From Bradyrhizobium jicamae (GTDB lineage: Bacteria > Pseudomonadota > Alphaproteobacteria > Rhizobiales > Xanthobacteraceae): a stretch of 64,000 bases of DNA. The notes below the pieces were generated by a model. The model saw only the letters and a program-made list of their open reading frames with translations, ran no database searches and was not told the origin of the DNA. Each line of letters begins with the position of its first letter. The stretch's first letter is position 1. Where the stretch lies: contig NZ_JAFCKQ010000001.1 of assembly GCF_018130215.1 (NCBI RefSeq), positions 124,001 through 188,000 of the forward strand, read 5' to 3'. This document shows positions 41,240-51,755 of the stretch, piece after piece. A program made the translations under genes and the position numbers.

Positions 41240-43180
41240 TCAGGCGTACTGTTTCCGCCCTGCGGAATGACCGCCGCCCGTGAGCGAGGAGGCAAGCACG
41301 GTACGATTGCGTCCCGAGTGCTTGGCCTCGTAAAGGGCGGCATCGGCCTCGCCGAGCAGGGCGGCCTCATCGGCGGTCGTGGCCGTGCGGCTCGCGATGC
41401 CGAGACTGATCGAGACCACGCCACAATCCGCGGCCGGGTTGGCGATCGCGAGCGAGCGCACAGCGAGACGCATGACTTCCGCAACCATGAACGCGCCTTG
41501 TTCGCCGACGCCGGGCAGGATCACCGCGAACTCCTCGCCGCCATAGCGCGCCGCCAGCGCCGACGTGCTGTCGGTGGCGTCTGCGATCACGCGGGCCACG
41601 CGACGCAGGCATTCATCGCCGGCCTGATGGCCGTTGCTGTCGTTGAAGCCCTTGAAGTGGTCGATATCGATCATGATGATGGAGATCTGCTCTCGGTCGC
41701 GGAATTCCCGCGGCAGCGCATTGTCGAAGCTGCGCCGGTTGGCGAGCCCGGTCAGGCCATCGGTGGTCGCAAGTTCGGCGAGGCGCACATTCAGGGCGTT
41801 GAGTTCGTCCTCCATCTTGCGCCGCTCGGACACGTCGCGCAGTACGCCGACGACCTCGATGGCGCGGTGATCATCCGCCGCGCCGGCAAGCTTGAAGTTG
41901 ATCTCGACCCAGATCTCGGACCTGTCGGCGCGGAAGGTCCTGAACTGCACGGTCTTGGTCGTGGTCCAGTCCCTCAATTCCGATGTGGCCCGCGTCACGT
42001 CGGCGAGGTTGTCGCGATGCACGAACTCGAAGCAGGATTTGCCGATCAGTTCGTCGGCCTTGAGGCCGAGGATGGTCTCGACGGACTGCGACACGAACAG
42101 GAAGTAGCCGTTGCGGTCGAGCAGGATCACGACGTCGGCGATGTTGTCGGCAAGCAGCCGGTAGCGCGCCTCGCGCTCGCGCAGCATCCGCGCGACCGTC
42201 GCGCGCTTGCCGAATTCCTTCGCAAGCAGGATCGCAAACAGGACGACGCTTCCCATCAGGATCACGGCGACAAGCAGGTCGTTCTTCAAGTCCTCATGCC
42301 ACGCGGCGAGGACCTGCTCTTCCGGCAGCGCCACGGTGACCACGATCGGGTATTGGGACGCGCGCTCGAAGCCGAGATATTTATCGCGCCCGTCGAACGG
42401 CGACGTGGTCTTGGTATAGCCGGCTCGATCCTGCTCGATCGCGGCCCTGAAGTCCGCGGAGACCTCCCTGTTCCATCTGCCTGCCGGCCAGTGCGCGAGA
42501 ACGACGCCATCGAGGCGAAGCAGGGTGATTCCCGCGTGCGGACCGAATTTGAAGGCCTGGTAGAAGTTGTCGAAGTAGCGGCTCTCGATGGTCGCGAACA
42601 ACACGCCGCCGAAGCTGCCGTCTTCCCTGGTGATGCGGCGCGAGAGCACGATGGTCGGCTGACCGGTCAGGCGCGATTGCAGCGGCTCGCTGATGTGCAG
42701 CGACGGATCGGGCGAATCCCGATGCGCGATGAAGTAGTCGCGGTCCGCATTGTTGTGCGCCGGCAGCTCCGCGGCGGACGAATAGATCCTGACGCCGTCG
42801 GGATCGATCACGCCGATTTCCCCGATCTGCGGCAGCGCGTCGGCTGTCTTGCGCAGCGCCGCGTTGAAGCGGTCGACGCGCGGCTTCTGATATTTCAGGA
42901 GGTCGACCATGGCGCTCATGGCCACATCGATGGCCTGGATCGAATGCGAGGCCTGCTCGGCCAGCGAATGGGTGAGATTGCGGATGTCGCGTTCACCCTG
43001 GGCCAGCGCCATCGTTCGCGCCTCGACCCCCTTCCAGACCAGGAGCCCCAGCACGCAGACGCTCATCGCCGTCACCACGGCCGCGACGATCGCGGTCGGC
43101 GAAAACAGTTTCGGCAGCTTGGAGTTAGTGCTGGGCAAGGCGGCCGGGTCCAGGGGCGTCGTGTAGCCTACTTTGATCAA
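41240..43180 (-). CDS. diguanylate cyclase with double-cache sensor and PAS domain
   Basis: 646-residue membrane protein making cyclic di-GMP. Membrane helix about 30-52, a periplasmic double-cache sensor (about 55-300, GEIGVIDPDGVRIYSS and FGGVLFATIESRYFDNFY), second helix about 302-322, a PAS domain (about 340-460, DNIADVVILLDRNGYFLFVS) and a C-terminal GGDEF domain with active site G547-GEEF. The RxxD inhibitory site expected just upstream is absent (STSA instead), so product feedback should be lost. Sits between moxR and the VWA gene but reads in the moxR direction. Confidence 0.94.
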   Translation of the reverse strand: MIKVGYTTPLDPAALPSTNSKLPKLFSPTAIVAAVVTAMSVCVLGLLVWKGVEARTMALAQGERDIRNLTHSLAEQASHSIQAIDVAMSAMVDLLKYQKPRVDRFNAALRKTADALPQIGEIGVIDPDGVRIYSSAAELPAHNNADRDYFIAHRDSPDPSLHISEPLQSRLTGQPTIVLSRRITREDGSFGGVLFATIESRYFDNFYQAFKFGPHAGITLLRLDGVVLAHWPAGRWNREVSADFRAAIEQDRAGYTKTTSPFDGRDKYLGFERASQYPIVVTVALPEEQVLAAWHEDLKNDLLVAVILMGSVVLFAILLAKEFGKRATVARMLREREARYRLLADNIADVVILLDRNGYFLFVSQSVETILGLKADELIGKSCFEFVHRDNLADVTRATSELRDWTTTKTVQFRTFRADRSEIWVEINFKLAGAADDHRAIEVVGVLRDVSERRKMEDELNALNVRLAELATTDGLTGLANRRSFDNALPREFRDREQISIIMIDIDHFKGFNDSNGHQAGDECLRRVARVIADATDSTSALAARYGGEEFAVILPGVGEQGAFMVAEVMRLAVRSLAIANPAADCGVVSISLGIASRTATTADEAALLGEADAALYEAKHSGRNRTVLASSLTGGGHSAGRKQYA

Positions 43181-43320
43181 CGTTCCATCTTAACGTCACG
43201 TTTCAGGGGCGCAGACCGAAGGTCGCGGGGGTGGTTAAGTGAAAGTGAATGGCTGATCCGCGGGCCGGGCCGGGGCCGGAGCCCTTGACGCGACCGGCCC
43301 GGCGGGCGATTTAAGTAACC

Positions 43321-44496
43321 ATGTTCCTGCAGTTTTTCACATCGCTGCGCGATGCCCAGGTCCCCGTGACGCTACGGGAATATCTGACGCTGATGGAAGC
43401 GCTCGACGCCGATCTCGCCGAACAGACGGTCGAGAACTTCTACTATCTGTCGCGCGCGGCCCTGGTGAAGGACGAGCGCAATCTCGACAAGTTCGACCGC
43501 GTGTTCGGCACCGTGTTCAAGGGGCTCGAAAGCCTGCTCGACGCCATGGGCAAGGCCGAGATCCCCGAGGAGTGGCTGAAGAAGCTCGCGGAGAAGTACC
43601 TCACCGAGGAAGAGAAGAAGCAGATCGAGGCGATGGGCTGGGACAAGCTCATGGAGACCTTGAAGAAGCGCCTCGAGGAGCAGAAGGGCCGTCACCAGGG
43701 CGGCAGCAAGTGGATCGGCACGGCAGGAACCTCGCCGTTCGGCGCCCATGGCTACAATCCCGAGGGCGTGCGTATCGGGCAGGAGAAGAACCGCAACAAC
43801 CGCGCCGTGAAGGTGTGGGACAAGCGCGAGTTCAAGGATCTCGACGGCAATGTCGAGCTCGGCATCCGCAACATCAAGGTCGCGCTCAGGCGGCTGCGCA
43901 AGTTCGCGCGCACCGGGGCGCCCGACGAACTGGACCTCGACACGACGATCAAGGAGACCGCCAACCACGGCTATCTCGACGTGCATATGCGTCCGGAGCG
44001 GCGCAACGCGGTCAAGGTGCTGGTCTTCTTCGATATCGGCGGCTCGATGGATTCGCATATCGAGCAGGTCGAGGAGTTGTTCTCGGCCGCCAAGAGCGAA
44101 TTCAAGCACATGGAATATTTCTACTTCCACAACTGCCTCTATGAGGGCGTCTGGAAGCAGAACAAGCGGCGCTTCACCGATCGCACGCCAACCTGGGACG
44201 TGCTGCACAAATATCCCCACGACTACAAGGTGGTGTTCGTCGGCGACGCATCGATGTCGCCTTACGAGATCATGGTTCCCGGCGGCTCGGTCGAGCACGT
44301 CAACGAGGAGTCCGGCTCGGTCTGGCTCGACCGCATCATCCGCACCTATCCGCATTCGGTGTGGCTCAATCCGGTGGCGCAGAAGCATTGGGATTATTCG
44401 GAATCGACCACCATCATCCGCCGCATCTTCTCCGAGCGCATGTTCCCGATCACGATCGAGGGTCTGGAGAATGCGATGCGGGAGCTGGTGCGGTAA
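43321..44496 (+). CDS. VWA-domain protein, CoxE-like partner of MoxR
   Basis: 391-residue cytoplasmic protein. The N-terminal half is helical and charged (EEEKKQIEAMGWDKLMETLKK). The von Willebrand A fold begins about residue 230; its metal site reads D238-I-G-G-S242, with Gly replacing the first Ser of DxSxS. Family members pair with MoxR ATPases, as CoxD/CoxE do in carbon monoxide dehydrogenase maturation. It diverges from the cyclase gene and leads into a rhodanese gene 55 bases later. Confidence 0.9.
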   Translation: MFLQFFTSLRDAQVPVTLREYLTLMEALDADLAEQTVENFYYLSRAALVKDERNLDKFDRVFGTVFKGLESLLDAMGKAEIPEEWLKKLAEKYLTEEEKKQIEAMGWDKLMETLKKRLEEQKGRHQGGSKWIGTAGTSPFGAHGYNPEGVRIGQEKNRNNRAVKVWDKREFKDLDGNVELGIRNIKVALRRLRKFARTGAPDELDLDTTIKETANHGYLDVHMRPERRNAVKVLVFFDIGGSMDSHIEQVEELFSAAKSEFKHMEYFYFHNCLYEGVWKQNKRRFTDRTPTWDVLHKYPHDYKVVFVGDASMSPYEIMVPGGSVEHVNEESGSVWLDRIIRTYPHSVWLNPVAQKHWDYSESTTIIRRIFSERMFPITIEGLENAMRELVR

Positions 44497-44551
44497 GCGC
44501 ACAACGCGCGGCGCGTCGGCGGGTGCGCCACCAATATCGAGGGAGAGTCCG

Positions 44552-44965
44552 ATGGCCCAGACCATTCACCGCGGCATCAAGGCGATGATCGACGAGGCCA
44601 ATGCCGAGATCGAGACCATCAGCGCCAAGGATGCGATCACGCTGATCGGGAAGGACGATGTCGTGATCGTCGATATCCGCGATCCGCGCGAGATCGAGCG
44701 CGACGGCAAGATCCCGGGCGCGTTCTCCTGCACGCGCGGCATGCTGGAGTTCTGGATCGATCCGAACAGTCCCTACGCCAAGCCGATCTTCCAGGAAGAC
44801 AAGAAGTTCATCTTTCATTGCGCCGGCGGCCTGCGCTCGGCACTCGCCGCCAAGACCGCGAAGGACATGGGTCTGAAGCCGGTCGCGCATATGGGCGGCG
44901 GTTTCGCCGCCTGGCGCGATGCCGGCGGCCCGATCGAGGCGTGGGAGCCGAAGAAGAAAGGCTGA
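44552..44965 (+). CDS. rhodanese-like sulfurtransferase, single domain
   Basis: 137-residue sulfurtransferase. The active-site loop is HC90AGGLRS within FHCAGGLRSALAA, with catalytic Cys present; upstream DIRDPREIERDGKIPGAF is the usual substrate-side motif. GGGAGAG precedes the ATG. Single-domain rhodaneses carry persulfide sulfur for cofactor or tRNA modification. It follows the VWA gene closely and precedes a two-domain sulfurtransferase, making a sulfur-transfer pair. Confidence 0.9.
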   Translation: MAQTIHRGIKAMIDEANAEIETISAKDAITLIGKDDVVIVDIRDPREIERDGKIPGAFSCTRGMLEFWIDPNSPYAKPIFQEDKKFIFHCAGGLRSALAAKTAKDMGLKPVAHMGGGFAAWRDAGGPIEAWEPKKKG

Positions 44966-44988
44966 CGGCTGTTGCCATTCCCTTCACC

Positions 44989-45028
44989 GTCATTCCGGGT
45001 TGGCGACTTGGTCGCGCCGTGGAATGAC
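44989..45028. repeat. short inverted repeat GTCATTCC...GGAATGAC
   Basis: Eight-base perfect arms (44989-44996 and 45021-45028) with internal GCGAC..GTCGC, lying between two sulfurtransferase genes. A different intergenic repeat family from the CATTGCGAG type. Confidence 0.65.
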
Positions 45029-45045
45029 GAAAAGAAAGTGCTTCC

Positions 45046-45903
45046 ATGACCACTGCCGACGATCCGCTTGTTTCGACCGACTGGCTTGCCGCGCATCTCG
45101 GTGACGCCGATGTCAAGGTGCTCGACGCGACCTTCAAGCTGCCGGGCGTATTGCCATTGCCGAAGGACGACTACCTCGCCGCGCACCTGCCGGGCGCGGT
45201 GTTCTTTGACGTCGACGCCATATCCGATCATTCCAATCCGCTGCCGCACATGTTTCCGAGCGCCGAGCAGTTCGGCCGCGATATCGGTGCGCTCGGCGTC
45301 GGCAATTCCGACACCGTCGTCATCTACGACGCCGGCGGCTGGGTCGCCGCGCCGCGGGCCTGGTGGATGTTCCTCTCCTATGGCCATCGCAATGTGCGTA
45401 TCCTCAATGGGGGCTTGAAGAAGTGGCGCGCCGAGGGCCGGCCGGTCGAGAGCGGCGAGGTGACGGCGAAACCTGCAACCTTCAAGGCGAGCTACGATCC
45501 GAAGCGCGTGCGCAGCATCGAGCAGATGATCGCCAATGTCGGAAACCGTGCCGAGCAGGTGATCGATGCGCGTGCCGCCGATCGCTTCGAGGGCCGTGCG
45601 GCCGAGCCGCGGCCGGGCATCCGCGCCGGCCACATCCCGGGCGCCCGCAACGTGCCCTATGGCAACCTGTTCGACGCTGCGACTGGGGCAATGAAGCCGC
45701 TCGACGAGTTGCGCACGGCGTTCACCGGTGCCGGCGTCAGGCTTGACGCCCCGATCGTGACGAGTTGCGGATCGGGCGTTTCGGCCGGCGTGCTGACGCT
45801 TGCGCTCTACCGGCTCGGCGTCACCGACACCGCACTGTATGACGGCTCCTGGTCGGAATGGGGCCAGGCGAGCGGCCCGCCGATCGCGACGGGGCCGGCC
45901 TGA
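45046..45903 (+). CDS. sseA: 3-mercaptopyruvate/thiosulfate sulfurtransferase
   Basis: 285-residue two-domain rhodanese. The N-terminal domain is inactive; the C-terminal domain has the catalytic loop C241-GSGVSA, which fits 3-mercaptopyruvate sulfurtransferase (CGSGVTA type) rather than rhodanese (CRKGVTA). It transfers sulfur from mercaptopyruvate or thiosulfate to thiol acceptors or cyanide. Ends eight bases before a convergent minus-strand gene. Confidence 0.92.
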   Translation: MTTADDPLVSTDWLAAHLGDADVKVLDATFKLPGVLPLPKDDYLAAHLPGAVFFDVDAISDHSNPLPHMFPSAEQFGRDIGALGVGNSDTVVIYDAGGWVAAPRAWWMFLSYGHRNVRILNGGLKKWRAEGRPVESGEVTAKPATFKASYDPKRVRSIEQMIANVGNRAEQVIDARAADRFEGRAAEPRPGIRAGHIPGARNVPYGNLFDAATGAMKPLDELRTAFTGAGVRLDAPIVTSCGSGVSAGVLTLALYRLGVTDTALYDGSWSEWGQASGPPIATGPA

Positions 45904-45910
45904 TCGAGGG

Positions 45911-46759
45911 TCATTGCCGCTGCGCGGTCGGGACCGGCTGGCCGAATGGATCGATCTGTTGCGCAACCGCCGGCTGCGACACGTGCGCGCGGGCGATCCG
46001 CCGCCGTTCCTTGCGATGCGCCGGCTTGTTGCTCGTACTGTGATCCCGCTTCTTCCTCTTCTTGACCTTCGGTGTCGCCGCCGGCTGCGCAATGGTGACT
46101 TCGGGGCCGCCGAGCGTGGCGATCCTGCTCTCGGCTGCGATCGCCTCGGGTGATGGCGAGGCCGCGGGTTCAGGCTCGACTGCGGGCGCCGGAGCAACCG
46201 GCACGGGCTCGCTGGCCACCGCCGGAGCCTCGGCCACGACGGCAAGCTTGGGTTCAGCCGGGACCGGCGCGACGTCGGTGGAGGGCGGCGAAGGTTGCTG
46301 AACCGGGGCCGCATCCGCCTCTGCGTCCACGGGCGATGTCGGAGCGGCAGCCTCGACCGGCTGCGCCGGCGGGGCTGTCTCAGCAGCCTGCGTGTCCGGC
46401 TTATCCGCTGCCGGGGAGGGCGGATCATCAGTCTTCACGGCGGCGATCTTGTCGGGCTCGGCGGGCGGGGAGATCTCAGCGGCTGCCGCAGGTTCGGGCG
46501 TTGCAATGGCGACCGGCGCCGGGCTCTCGGCTGTCACGTCGTCGGCTGGCGGCGGATCGACGCGCAGCATGGCGAGAACAGGCGGAGCTTCCGGCTGTTG
46601 CTGTTGCGCGAATTGCGGCTCTGGCGGAGCCCGGCGCGCCGGAATGCTGGCAAATTCCTCATGAGCGGCGCGGAACAATGCCGCCGCACCCAGCCCGAAC
46701 ACCAGGAGCGAGGTCGCCAGCACGATCGCCACGAACAGGAAACGAAGGCCGGGAAGCAT
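45911..46759 (-). CDS. Pro/Ala-rich membrane-anchored protein
   Basis: 282-residue protein with one N-terminal membrane helix (FLFVAIVLATSLLVFGLGAAALF), then a very long disordered stretch rich in Pro, Ala, Glu and Val (about residues 45-225), and a basic Lys/Arg-rich patch (VKKRKKRDHS, RKERRRIARA) near the C-terminus. Composition is like envelope-spanning linker regions. No domain recognised; function unknown. The coding character in this frame is strong although homology is not expected to extend far. Confidence 0.7.
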   Translation of the reverse strand: MLPGLRFLFVAIVLATSLLVFGLGAAALFRAAHEEFASIPARRAPPEPQFAQQQQPEAPPVLAMLRVDPPPADDVTAESPAPVAIATPEPAAAAEISPPAEPDKIAAVKTDDPPSPAADKPDTQAAETAPPAQPVEAAAPTSPVDAEADAAPVQQPSPPSTDVAPVPAEPKLAVVAEAPAVASEPVPVAPAPAVEPEPAASPSPEAIAAESRIATLGGPEVTIAQPAATPKVKKRKKRDHSTSNKPAHRKERRRIARAHVSQPAVAQQIDPFGQPVPTAQRQ

Positions 46760-47084
46760 GGGCGCGGGTTCCCTCTTCTACCGGGAGGTTCTGATGGAAG
46801 GGAACGCGGTGACCACACGAATGCCGTTGTCGCAGACGCGAATCAGGCTGATTCGAGAATATCGCAAGGTCGGAAGCGTGTTTGTTACAAAATGCGCGCG
46901 ACTCATGACTTTGGGCACGTGGACAATCTTTGCCAAGTCGTGAGACATCTTTGCCGCAAACGTCACGGCCAATCACAAAGTGCCCGAATTGGGCTGAATT
47001 TCGCGGAATTGTCTTGAATGCGCCGCGATCTTCCGTCATCTGGCCGTTAACGGTCCGGTGTGGCTTGGGGACTATACAAATACG

Positions 47085-48278
47085 ATGATGATCAATCGCA
47101 TTCTGACGATTTGTGCTGCCGCGGCGCTCGGCGTGGCGGCAACCTCGCTTGCGCATGCGCAGGGTTACCCGGCTCCGCAGGCCCCGGTCTATTCGGCCGC
47201 GCCCCAGCCCTATTCGCCGGGCAACCTGCCGAATTTCGATTCACTCGACGATGACGATGCGCCGCAACAGGGTGCAGCCGCTCTGCCGCCTCCCGGCCCG
47301 GTGATGTCACCGGATGATCCGCGTTACGGCCGCCCGATGAATGCTCCGCCGGTCTACTCCGACCGTGCGCCTCCGGGCCCGGTGATGTCGCCCGATGATC
47401 CCCGCTACGGCCGGCCGATGGGGCCGCCGCCGGTGATCTATGCCAACCGTCCGCAGGGCGCTCCGCCGCCGGCCTATCCCGACAACGGTGTTCCGGCGGC
47501 AAACGTCGTCTACCCCGCCAATCCGGGCGGCGATGATCGTGGTGCCATGCGTCCGCCCGAAGGCGTCGCCGCCGCGGGCGTCACCGGAACGGTGCCTCCG
47601 CAGTCGGCTCCCGTCGACGCCAACGGCAGACCGGTTCAGATCGCGGCGCTGCCGCCGGATGAGCAGCCCGAAGCCGGCCCAGCCGAGTTGGCGCCAAACC
47701 TGCGCCGCCAGGAAGTTTCGTTCGTGACCAAGGAGCCCGCGGGCACCATCATCGTCGATACGCCGAACACCTACCTCTATTACGTCCTCGGCAACGGACG
47801 GGCGATCCGCTACGGCGTCCGCGTCGGCCGCGATGGCTTCACCTGGACGGGCGTGCAGAAGATCACCCGCAAGGCCGAATGGCCGGATTGGCATCCGCCG
47901 CCGGAGATGATCGAGCGCCAGCCTTACCTGCCGCGCTTCATGGCCGGTGGACCCGGCAACCCGCTCGGCGCGCGCGCGATGTATCTCGGCTCGACCGTGT
48001 ACCGCATCCACGGCACCAACCAGCCGTCGACCATCGGCAAGTTCGTCTCGTCCGGCTGCATCGGCATGCTGAACGAAGACGTCTCGGACCTGTTCGACCG
48101 CGTCAAGGTTGGGACCCGCGTTGTGGTCTGGCCGGGCAACCCGTCAGCCGGCACCGCAACGGCTTCTGCTGCGCCCGAAAGCCCGATGGCATCAGCTGCA
48201 CCGGCCCCGGTCGTGCCGCTGCCGGGCACGCAGCCGACTTCGGTGCAGCCGCTGCCCGCGCCGGTTACTGTCCGATAA
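47085..48278 (+). CDS. L,D-transpeptidase (YkuD) with disordered N-terminal region
   Basis: 397-residue exported enzyme crosslinking peptidoglycan 3-3 or attaching proteins to it. A signal peptide ends AHAQ; residues about 27-210 are a low-complexity Pro-rich linker including two copies of PPGPVMSPDDPRYGRPM. The YkuD domain (about 215-365) has HGTNQPSTIGKFVSSGC with catalytic C325. The residue two after Cys, normally Arg in SxGCIRM, is Gly here (GCIGM). ATG 47085 or 47088 possible. A strong terminator follows the stop. Confidence 0.9.
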   Translation: MMINRILTICAAAALGVAATSLAHAQGYPAPQAPVYSAAPQPYSPGNLPNFDSLDDDDAPQQGAAALPPPGPVMSPDDPRYGRPMNAPPVYSDRAPPGPVMSPDDPRYGRPMGPPPVIYANRPQGAPPPAYPDNGVPAANVVYPANPGGDDRGAMRPPEGVAAAGVTGTVPPQSAPVDANGRPVQIAALPPDEQPEAGPAELAPNLRRQEVSFVTKEPAGTIIVDTPNTYLYYVLGNGRAIRYGVRVGRDGFTWTGVQKITRKAEWPDWHPPPEMIERQPYLPRFMAGGPGNPLGARAMYLGSTVYRIHGTNQPSTIGKFVSSGCIGMLNEDVSDLFDRVKVGTRVVVWPGNPSAGTATASAAPESPMASAAPAPVVPLPGTQPTSVQPLPAPVTVR

Positions 48279-48297
48279 GCCAGCTGTAGCTCTCTTG

Positions 48298-48327
48298 AAA
48301 AAGGCGCGCCGACAGCGCGCCTTTTTT
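48298..48327 (+). terminator. intrinsic terminator after the L,D-transpeptidase gene
   Basis: Stem GGCGCGC (48303-48309) / GCGCGCC (48315-48321), loop CGACA, flanked by AAAAA and TTTTTT. The A and T tracts on both sides make it bidirectional, also serving the convergent dehydrogenase gene. Confidence 0.93.
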
Positions 48328-48348
48328 GTTGGTCGATCCGGCGCGATC

Positions 48349-49311
48349 TCAGGCCAGACGCCGCGGCGGCTCGGCGTCCTTGGTGAAGGCATCGATGCAC
48401 TCGACCATCTGGCCGTAATGGGCCTGCAGGCCTTCGCGTGTCGCGTAGCCGAGATGCGGCGTGATCACGACATTGTCGAGCTTGCGGAACGGATGGTCTG
48501 ATGGCAGCGGCTCGACCGCGAACACGTCGATGCCGGCGCCGGCGATCCTCTTCTGCTTCAACGCTTCGACCAGTGCGTCCTCGTCGACGAGCGGCCCGCG
48601 CGAACTGTTGACCAGGTAAGCCGTCGGCTTCATCCGCGCGAGATCGGCGGCACCGACCAGGCCGCGCGAGCGCGGGCTGAGCACGACATGGATGGTGACG
48701 ATGTCGGCGGTTGCGAACAACTCCTCCTTGCCGGCATAGCCGACGCCCGCCTCCTTGCATTTCTCCGATGTCAGGTTCGGGCTCCAGGCGATCACGTTCA
48801 TGCCGAACGCCTTGGCCATGCCGGCCACCTTGCTGCCGAGCTTGCCGAGCCCGACGATGCCGAGCGTCTTGCCCTCGATCTCGGTGCCGGCAAAGGTCTG
48901 CCAGGGCTCGCCGGCATGCATCCGCGCGTTCTCGCGGCCGATGCCGCGCGTGAGTTCCAGGATCAGGCCCATGGTGAGCGCGGCTGTGGGATCGCGGCCA
49001 TATTGCGTGCCGCACAGCACGACCTTGCGATCCCTGGCCGCCTCCATGTCGATCGCGGCGTTGCGCATCCCCGAGGTGACCAGGAGCTTCAGCCGGGGCA
49101 GCGCATCGAATAACGCGCGCGGAAACGGCGTGCGCTCGCGCATCGCGCAGATGATCTCGAAACCCTTCAGTTTGGCGGCGGCTTCGGCTTCGCTGGCGAA
49201 CGGCTTGTCGAACACCGTGACGTCGACGTGGTCCTTGATCCTGGGCCAGTCGGCCACCGAGAGGGCGAGGTCAAAATAATCGTCGAGGATTGCACAGCTG
49301 AGCCGCGTCAT
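48349..49311 (-). CDS. D-isomer-specific 2-hydroxyacid dehydrogenase
   Basis: 320-residue NAD(P)-dependent dehydrogenase interconverting 2-oxo and D-2-hydroxy acids. The cofactor motif GIVGLGKLGSKVA, the Arg in VNSSRGPLVDED, Glu region FAVEPLP and catalytic His in ITPHLGYATRE are present. Start uncertain: ATG at 49311 (MTRLSC) or 49323; neither has a strong ribosome site. Substrate unknown. Convergent with the L,D-transpeptidase gene. Confidence 0.9.
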   Translation of the reverse strand: MTRLSCAILDDYFDLALSVADWPRIKDHVDVTVFDKPFASEAEAAAKLKGFEIICAMRERTPFPRALFDALPRLKLLVTSGMRNAAIDMEAARDRKVVLCGTQYGRDPTAALTMGLILELTRGIGRENARMHAGEPWQTFAGTEIEGKTLGIVGLGKLGSKVAGMAKAFGMNVIAWSPNLTSEKCKEAGVGYAGKEELFATADIVTIHVVLSPRSRGLVGAADLARMKPTAYLVNSSRGPLVDEDALVEALKQKRIAGAGIDVFAVEPLPSDHPFRKLDNVVITPHLGYATREGLQAHYGQMVECIDAFTKDAEPPRRLA

Positions 49312-49425
49312 CGGGAGGTCCATTCGGGGCAAGGATAACGGCGGCAAACGTCGCCGGAGAGCCCGTCATGGTCGCGCGCAAAGGGCGGGCGCGCAAGCGG
49401 TCGCGGCTGCAAAAAGGACCGGCTG

Positions 49426-49671
49426 TTATGCCGACGGAGACGCCTTGCGCGCCTTCGCGCTGCGGATCTCGGCGAGCATCGTGTTCACTGCCGGCGACAA
49501 TGCCTTGTGCTTGGCGCGCCAGGCCGGGCCCGGGCCGCGCATGTAGTGCAGTTCCGGCCGGTAGGGGCTGAATGCCTTGGTCACGAAAGCGTGCCAGGAG
49601 GCACGGAGATCGGCGAACAGCGTCGTCTCGCTTTTCGAGCGCGGGAGAGATGGTGAAGTGATGCTAGCCAT
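49426..49671 (-). CDS. small conserved hypothetical protein
   Basis: 81-residue basic protein starting MASITSPSLPRSKSE. The central WHAFVTKAFSPYRPELHYMRGPGPAW looks conserved rather than random, and GAGG precedes the ATG. Not recognised. Upstream of the dehydrogenase gene on the same strand, 114 bases apart. Confidence 0.55.
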   Translation of the reverse strand: MASITSPSLPRSKSETTLFADLRASWHAFVTKAFSPYRPELHYMRGPGPAWRAKHKALSPAVNTMLAEIRSAKARKASPSA

Positions 49672-49944
49672 GACGCGGCCTCAACTGTTTGGTCGCGGTT
49701 TTGCCGCGAAAATTGCCGTTTTTCGGCGTTGAGAACGAGTTTTGGCCTGATTTATTAAAAGATGGTTTCAATTGTCGTGATTCGGCGCACACATGGTGTC
49801 GAACCCGTAATCGCCCGTGGTGGACCGACGAAACGTGGTGAACGGACGGAAAACGCCGGGCCCCGCGGTTGCGCTTTCGAGGGCCGGCCGCTACATCGGC
49901 GGCAGCAAAATTTCCTTACATCGGATCAATTCCAGGGACCGCGG

Positions 49945-51594
<1,650 letters not shown>

Positions 51595-51755
51595 TTGCGT
51601 CGCGCGGTCGAAACCGGGTGCCGCGATCGACCGCCGCTTCATTTGCAGGATCGTGACCGCATCGCGGCGCAATCTGCGGCCAGTTGTCACTTTGCACGCG
51701 CGCGGGATTGCGTAGATAGAGCGCTCCGCAAATCGAATCCCGCGAGCATTCCAAC

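Noticed and set aside
41228..43288. 686-codon plus-strand frame over the diguanylate cyclase gene
   Set aside because: Antisense shadow of a gene with clear cache, PAS and GGEEF motifs; the product is Arg/His/Asp-rich with no domain.
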